From a virus: DNA of 24,908 nucleotides. This document shows, one piece after another, positions 21,561 to 24,908 of this stretch. The stretch is from IMG/VR virus record IMGVR_UViG_3300046167_000502, positions 1-24,908 of that record; one strand, given 5' to 3'. The notes under the pieces were generated by a model. That model made no database searches, was not told the origin of the DNA, and worked only from the letters and a program-made list of their open reading frames with translations. The position numbers and the translations under genes were made by a program. Every line of letters starts with the position of its first letter. Position 1 is the stretch's first letter.

Positions 21561-22064
21561 TTAATAAGTTTGTTTAATGTAAGCCTTGGCTTCTTCAACG
21601 GCCTTGCTAATAGACGTTCGAGGTATTTGAGTTTGTCTTGCAAGCTCCGAGTAGTTTGGTTCTTTTATGTACATCTCAAAGAGTGTTGAACGAAACCATA
21701 GCTCGATGCTCTCGGCCTTCATGTCTTCTAAGATACCCTGGATAGCTTCTGTGGCTACATCTAACTCGAAGTCATATATGTCTGTGTCTTGCCTGTTATC
21801 GTAGCTCTCGGGTAACGAATGCATTCTACCCTTTTGTCTGTAGATAGTATGGTACTTTGATGTAGAAGAATGAAAGCTTCTGTGAATGATGCCTGATAGG
21901 AAATTCATAGCTCGACCTGAGTCTACAAGTTCTTGGCCACGTTCGTGTTCGATAAACTCTGAGATTGCAAAGTGTGCTACCTCTTCTGATTCAGGACTCG
22001 ACCTACAAATCTTACGGGCCATCGTAATAATTGCATCGTAGTTTTTGGTTAAAAAGTTATTCAA
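21561..22064 (-). CDS. Sigma-70-like (ECF-type) factor
   Basis: This is a 167-aa protein. Residues about 9-85 resemble sigma region 2 (an 'xDAxxxARKICRSSPESEEVA' helix, an acidic 'EFIEHE' turn and a 'FLSGIIHRSF' helix followed by 'YHTIYRQKGR'). Residues about 118-163 look like region 4 with a helix-turn-helix ('YSELARQTQIPRTSISKAVEE'). This is the two-domain layout of ECF sigma factors, and the length fits. It lies between replication and packaging genes, where a switch to late transcription is expected. The start is a TTG at 22064, since an ATG at residue 15 would cut into the first helix of region 2. Divergence from typical sigma factors is large, so a related HTH regulator is possible. Confidence 0.6.
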   Translation of the reverse strand: MNNFLTKNYDAIITMARKICRSSPESEEVAHFAISEFIEHERGQELVDSGRAMNFLSGIIHRSFHSSTSKYHTIYRQKGRMHSLPESYDNRQDTDIYDFELDVATEAIQGILEDMKAESIELWFRSTLFEMYIKEPNYSELARQTQIPRTSISKAVEEAKAYIKQTY

Positions 22065-22242
22065 GTATGTCTAGTATTTTTTTTAGTCTTGCACACACCT
22101 CGTACTTTTCAGCTAATGCAAATACGGCAATGTCTGCTTCAATCAGTTCCCTAGTAAACTGGGGGTCTCCTAAGTACTGGTCCCTGTAAGTAGCTAACAA
22201 TAATTGAATGTACTCTTCTTCTGTGTAATCGTCTTCTAGCAT
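22057..22242 (-). CDS. Small acidic protein before the sigma-like gene
   Basis: This is a 61-aa acidic, helical protein with no recognised domain. It begins in the stop of the preceding gene (TAATG at 22240-22244) and ends 8 nt inside the sigma-like gene, so the three genes are co-translated. The place before a sigma-like gene would suit an anti-sigma or co-regulator, but that is only a guess. Confidence 0.5.
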   Translation of the reverse strand: MLEDDYTEEEYIQLLLATYRDQYLGDPQFTRELIEADIAVFALAEKYEVCARLKKILDILE

Positions 22243-22781
22243 TACTTCTTACTCCAGTAGTCTTTACCGAAGCCGATGTTATTCATTTGACGCATGTGGT
22301 ATTTCTCAACACTGTAAGGTCTCAGGCCCGCCCACTCGCGAAGCTTGAAAGGTGCCGTCACAGGACCCTCAAGTTTTCCAAGTAGGTAGCCCCACTGAAT
22401 TATTGCAACCTCGTCAGTAATCTCAACCTCTAAGCTTGGCTTTATAAAGCTGCCCTTAGGTTTCCTTGAGTAGTACGCGTTTTGATTTGTAACTGCTGGG
22501 GTTTTGGGCCTGATGCCAATATTGTGTTCGTCTATAAAAGCAAACTCATAACACTCTAATAATACGCCAGGTACTGAATGTTTACCAAACTCTCCGTTCG
22601 GGCTAAAGTTAGCGGGCAGTGTTAAGAGTACTCTCAAGTCTGACTGGGCGAAGAATAGTAGGGTGTCCGCTGTTAAGTTCTCGTCCATATAAATCCGTGA
22701 GACAAGTGCCGCGAATACTTTTTCACCGTCTGTCATGTGGTTAACCCACTCTGAGAATCCTCTGTTAACTCTTAATTTCAT
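22242..22781 (-). CDS. Hypothetical protein after the helicase
   Basis: This is a 179-aa protein of mixed alpha/beta type. It contains 'MTDGEKVFAALVSRIYM', a central 'HSVPGVLLECYEFAFIDEHNIGIRP', and a C-terminal 'WAGLRPYSVEKYHMRQMNNIGFGKDYW'. I do not recognise a family. It follows the helicase gene with a short gap (35 nt) and precedes the 61-aa gene with a TAATG overlap, so it belongs to the replication transcript. A replication or recombination accessory role would fit. Confidence 0.55.
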   Translation of the reverse strand: MKLRVNRGFSEWVNHMTDGEKVFAALVSRIYMDENLTADTLLFFAQSDLRVLLTLPANFSPNGEFGKHSVPGVLLECYEFAFIDEHNIGIRPKTPAVTNQNAYYSRKPKGSFIKPSLEVEITDEVAIIQWGYLLGKLEGPVTAPFKLREWAGLRPYSVEKYHMRQMNNIGFGKDYWSKK

Positions 22782-22816
22782 TTGTTTGCGTTTTTATATA
22801 TATTCATTGTATTTTA

Positions 22817-24103
22817 CTACAGAGCCGGCATTTCAATCTCCGGTGCACTACGCTGAATTAAATCATGGTCTGATAGCCAATCAAATCGCATACCATCTCC
22901 TTTTCTTAAGTTACCATACTTTTGTTTCTGTACAGTTAATGTATAAGTGCCCTTTAATTTGTACGGTGAATCTGGTTCTGGTTCTAGCCCATCTAATTGT
23001 GGGTATTCAAGTTTTACAGCCCACACATAATTTACGTGGTGTGTTGCTTCATAAGCGCCTGCAACATCGTATAAATCTGGTACAGTACCTCTTTGACCTA
23101 ATGCTCGACTAGCTTCTCTGTTTAACTGAATACTTGTAACTACACAAACGTTTTCAGACATAGCTAATTCTTTTAACTCTTTAAATATTATACCAATTCT
23201 TTCCCACTCTTGTAATTGTTTTCTAGGGTCTGATATTTCTACAAGTTTACCATAGTCAACTACAACAGCATCAATTGTTGTACCTATCTCTTCTTTATGT
23301 TTTTCTAAATATAATTTGATTTGGTCTATTCTAATACCAGACCATTCAGCAACATAGATTTTACCCCAATTCTTTTCTTTAGCTAACTCAACATAACGTT
23401 TACCTACTTCTTCAAAACCATCTTTAGTTAATTCTTTATATTGTATTTCTGTGATACCTAAAGCTGTTTGGTATACTCTACGTATAGTATCTGAACTGGG
23501 TTCCTCTTGGGCCAAGTAAAGTACGTTAGAACCTGTCTTAAGTATCTGTACAGATAGCCAAGTTTTCAATACTGTTTTACCACCATTAGTTGTTGCAATA
23601 AATGAATAAAGTACTTTCTTTTTTAAGGGTACATCGTTGTCTACTAACCATGGGATATTTACTTTAATCTCTTCTTCTTCTGAGTGTGTTAAAGCTTGCC
23701 AGTTTTCTGCATTGATAGGGTCCGCGTACTGTACACGCTTTTCTTTACTTAGCTCAACTATCCTTGCTGTTAAATCACTAACATCTGTATCTGGTTCGCA
23801 AAGTGAAATCTGCTTTGTAATTTTTATAATAGCTTCGGTTCGCAAACGAAAGAGTGCAACCTGTTGACTTGCTGTATCAAGTACATCTGCATCTGCAATA
23901 CCTTTAACAACCCCCTGAAACCCGGCCGGCTGCGCGGCACGTAACTCCATCGCTACAGACTTCAGTGTAGGTTTATCTGTTAGTTTTAATTGTCGAGTGT
24001 ATTCCTTTACAATAAGTGCTTCTGTATCTGTTAATACTTCTGAGGGTATCTCTGAGAATAGTTTAGGATTTTTAAACCCTGTTTTCAATATATCGTATTT
24101 CAT
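22817..24103 (-). CDS. DnaB-like replicative helicase
   Basis: This is a 428-aa protein. The RecA/DnaB fold is shown by Walker A 'ATTNGGKT' at 170-177, 'VLYLAQEEPSSDTIRRVYQ' in the region of the DnaB H1a motif (the usual E is part of QEE at 199-201), and Walker B 'VVVDYGKL' at 280-287. The 'VVTSIQLNREASRA' strand at 321-334 is the DnaB H3 sensor. The N-terminal 130 residues are a short helical domain that is not a full DnaB N-domain. The protein would unwind the phage DNA as a hexamer. It stands 1 nt after the initiator gene at 24105-24569 (ATG at 24103), an initiator-helicase pair like O/P of lambda. Confidence 0.85.
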   Translation of the reverse strand: MKYDILKTGFKNPKLFSEIPSEVLTDTEALIVKEYTRQLKLTDKPTLKSVAMELRAAQPAGFQGVVKGIADADVLDTASQQVALFRLRTEAIIKITKQISLCEPDTDVSDLTARIVELSKEKRVQYADPINAENWQALTHSEEEEIKVNIPWLVDNDVPLKKKVLYSFIATTNGGKTVLKTWLSVQILKTGSNVLYLAQEEPSSDTIRRVYQTALGITEIQYKELTKDGFEEVGKRYVELAKEKNWGKIYVAEWSGIRIDQIKLYLEKHKEEIGTTIDAVVVDYGKLVEISDPRKQLQEWERIGIIFKELKELAMSENVCVVTSIQLNREASRALGQRGTVPDLYDVAGAYEATHHVNYVWAVKLEYPQLDGLEPEPDSPYKLKGTYTLTVQKQKYGNLRKGDGMRFDWLSDHDLIQRSAPEIEMPAL

Positions 24104-24104
24104 A

Positions 24105-24569
24105 TTATTTATGTTGGTTTTTATAAGCTTCTATTTGTTCTGGGGTTAACGTACTCAATTTAACTGGGGGAGGAGTGTTAAGCGACTCACCCTGTGTATT
24201 ATAATTATTAATATAATTATTTACCTTATCCCCTGGGGACGTACCTTTTGTTCTTTGGGGACGTACCTTTGCTCCTTTAGGGACGTACCTTAATGCTTTG
24301 TATTGTGCAGGTTTGTTACCCTTTCTTTGATACAAACGAGTTCTTTGTATTAATTCAGCGGCTACTAAACCATCAAGTGCAGCTTTCATAGTAGCTGGTT
24401 TAAATTTATAATCCCTCGCAAACGCAGTAGAATAAAAGTTAACTGTGCCTACTGTTTTTGTAAAATGTACAATACAACATAGTGCTAACCAGCTTGCAGT
24501 TTGCAAACTTCCCTTTAACCCACTAATGTACGGGTCCTTTAATAAATTGTGGTTAACACTATAATTCAT
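24105..24569 (-). CDS. Winged-helix replication initiator-like protein carrying the origin
   Basis: This is a 154-aa protein. Residues about 20-95 look like a winged helix ('SLQTASWLALCCIVHFTKT', 'YKFKPATMKAALDGLVAAELI', 'RTRLYQRKGNKPAQYK', the last as wing). A basic, low-complexity part (95-128) and a short C-terminal helix 'LTPEQIEAYKNQ' follow. It is the gene before the DnaB-like helicase and starts in the ATGA overlap with the upstream open frame. Its low-complexity part is encoded by DNA that holds three 13-bp iterons and a 26-bp A/T tract. That makes it the analogue of lambda O, a replication initiator that binds iterons in its own gene and loads the helicase; this role is inferred from arrangement and domain look. 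Confidence 0.65.
   Translation of the reverse strand: MNYSVNHNLLKDPYISGLKGSLQTASWLALCCIVHFTKTVGTVNFYSTAFARDYKFKPATMKAALDGLVAAELIQRTRLYQRKGNKPAQYKALRYVPKGAKVRPQRTKGTSPGDKVNNYINNYNTQGESLNTPPPVKLSTLTPEQIEAYKNQHK
24198..24223. other. 26-bp pure A/T tract beside the iterons, candidate unwinding element
   Basis: These 26 bases contain no G or C and hold a repeated 10-mer (AATAATTATA on the minus strand). They lie 11 bp from the first iteron. In lambda-type origins an A/T-rich region beside the O-binding iterons opens first; the order here (iterons, then A/T tract, then helicase gene) is the same. Confidence 0.6.
24235..24291. repeat. Three 13-bp iterons at 22-bp spacing inside the initiator gene
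   Basis: GGGGACGTACCTT (minus strand AAGGTACGTCCCC) occurs at 24235-24247 and 24257-24269, and once as AGGGACGTACCTT at 24279-24291. The spacing is exactly 22 bp twice, about two helical turns, so the sites lie on one face of the DNA. The copies fall into three different reading frames (encoding RYVP, KVRP and GTSP), so the repeat is kept at the DNA level and not as a protein repeat. Confidence 0.85.
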
Positions 24570-24908
24570 GACAATTTATATTGTTTAAATCCTTTTTGTT
24601 TCGCCCAGCTATAACCTTTAGTAATTACATCATTAAGAGTACCACCTCCAGCTGAACTTATATAACGTGTTCCCCATTCAAGTTCTGCAAACGAAATAGC
24701 TCTTGCTAAAGACATATCAACTCTGTAACTATTGTAACCAAACTCCATCAACCACATGTGAGCACCTGTGGACATCGTAGGTGAATAGATACCCATCTTG
24801 TTAGTACTCCACTCCTTTGCTTTATTAAACTTCGTTAGAGGTGATATATTATCGTTAGCACCTGTTGTGTAAGTACTTGGTGTTGGTGGCTTAGGTGTTT
24901 CAATTGTA
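24566..24908 (-). CDS. C-terminal part of a replication protein, possibly the primase
   Basis: The minus-strand frame is open from base 24908 to a stop at 24566 (114 codons, no start within the window except an internal ATG at 24796). After a Pro/Thr-rich linker ('TPKPPTPSTY'), residues of a helical domain follow ('STGAHMWLMEFGYNSYRVDM', 'LARAISFAELEWGTRY', 'LNDVITKGYSWAKQKGF'). They recall the C-terminal helical domain (PriCT-like) of phage and plasmid primases. The gene lies directly before the replication initiator (ATGA overlap at 24566-24569). It could be the C-terminal half of the primase whose N-terminus lies at 1-567, if the map is circular or permuted. Confidence 0.5.
   Translation of the reverse strand, partial: TIETPKPPTPSTYTTGANDNISPLTKFNKAKEWSTNKMGIYSPTMSTGAHMWLMEFGYNSYRVDMSLARAISFAELEWGTRYISSAGGGTLNDVITKGYSWAKQKGFKQYKLS

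Noticed and set aside
22735-23112. Plus-strand frame of 125 codons opposite the helicase
   Set aside because: Lies across the helicase C-terminus in antisense; the minus-strand protein has clear Walker motifs.
24290-24320. Possible fourth iteron beyond 24291
   Set aside because: No match to the 13-mer at the next 22-bp step on either side.
1-24908. CRISPR array, integrase, attachment site or tRNA gene
   Set aside because: No spaced repeats of CRISPR type, no tyrosine or serine recombinase motif, and no cloverleaf noticed by eye; a tRNA scan was not possible.

Overview
This window is almost certainly most of the genome of a small, tailed, probably virulent siphovirus-type bacteriophage infecting a member of the Bacteroidota, most likely a marine flavobacterium. 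The DNA is AT-rich and starts are preceded by A-rich leaders, not Shine-Dalgarno sequences. Promoter-like sites look like the Bacteroidota TTTG / TAnnTTTG type, and several structural proteins look like those of Bacteroidota phages. That host assignment rests on style and family resemblance, not on a database search. No integrase or rRNA was seen, and no tRNA was noticed by eye.

All genes but one lie on the minus strand. Read in that direction, an early block starts from a control region at about 1821-1985. It runs through two small proteins, a GNAT-like acetyltransferase and the N-terminal half of an archaeo-eukaryotic-type primase that leaves the window at base 1. At the other edge (24908 downward) the block appears to resume with a primase-C-terminus-like fragment, a winged-helix replication initiator carrying a lambda-style origin inside its gene, and a DnaB-like helicase. 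A sigma-70-like protein and a string of small overlapping genes follow, then the terminase small and large subunits.

The late block follows: GIY-YIG endonuclease, a structural protein split by a +1 frameshift, two connector/tail-completion proteins, two large tail proteins, tape measure, an XkdF-type protease fused to other domains, a small membrane protein, scaffold-like protein, major capsid protein, tail-tube-like protein, portal, head-tail adaptor, holin-like protein and tail fibres. The block ends at a strong terminator at 1988-2021. The tail genes therefore come before the capsid and portal genes, unlike the usual siphovirus order. If the two ends belong to one circular or permuted map, the whole genome is one unidirectional cycle from about 1820 around to 1988.

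The most interesting observations are these. (1) Three separate genes (terminase large subunit, a small membrane protein, a conserved structural protein) are each interrupted by a +1 shift at a site of the type known for +1 frameshifting (CCC-U or UUU-C). (2) Three 13-bp iterons at exact 22-bp spacing, read in three different frames, sit beside a 26-bp pure A/T tract inside the replication-initiator gene. (3) A lone plus-strand winged-helix gene sits in the middle of the late block beside a palindrome at the start of the capsid operon. (4) A 15-nt element recurs in three intergenic regions, and a poly-A leader motif precedes four structural genes. No endolysin was recognised.
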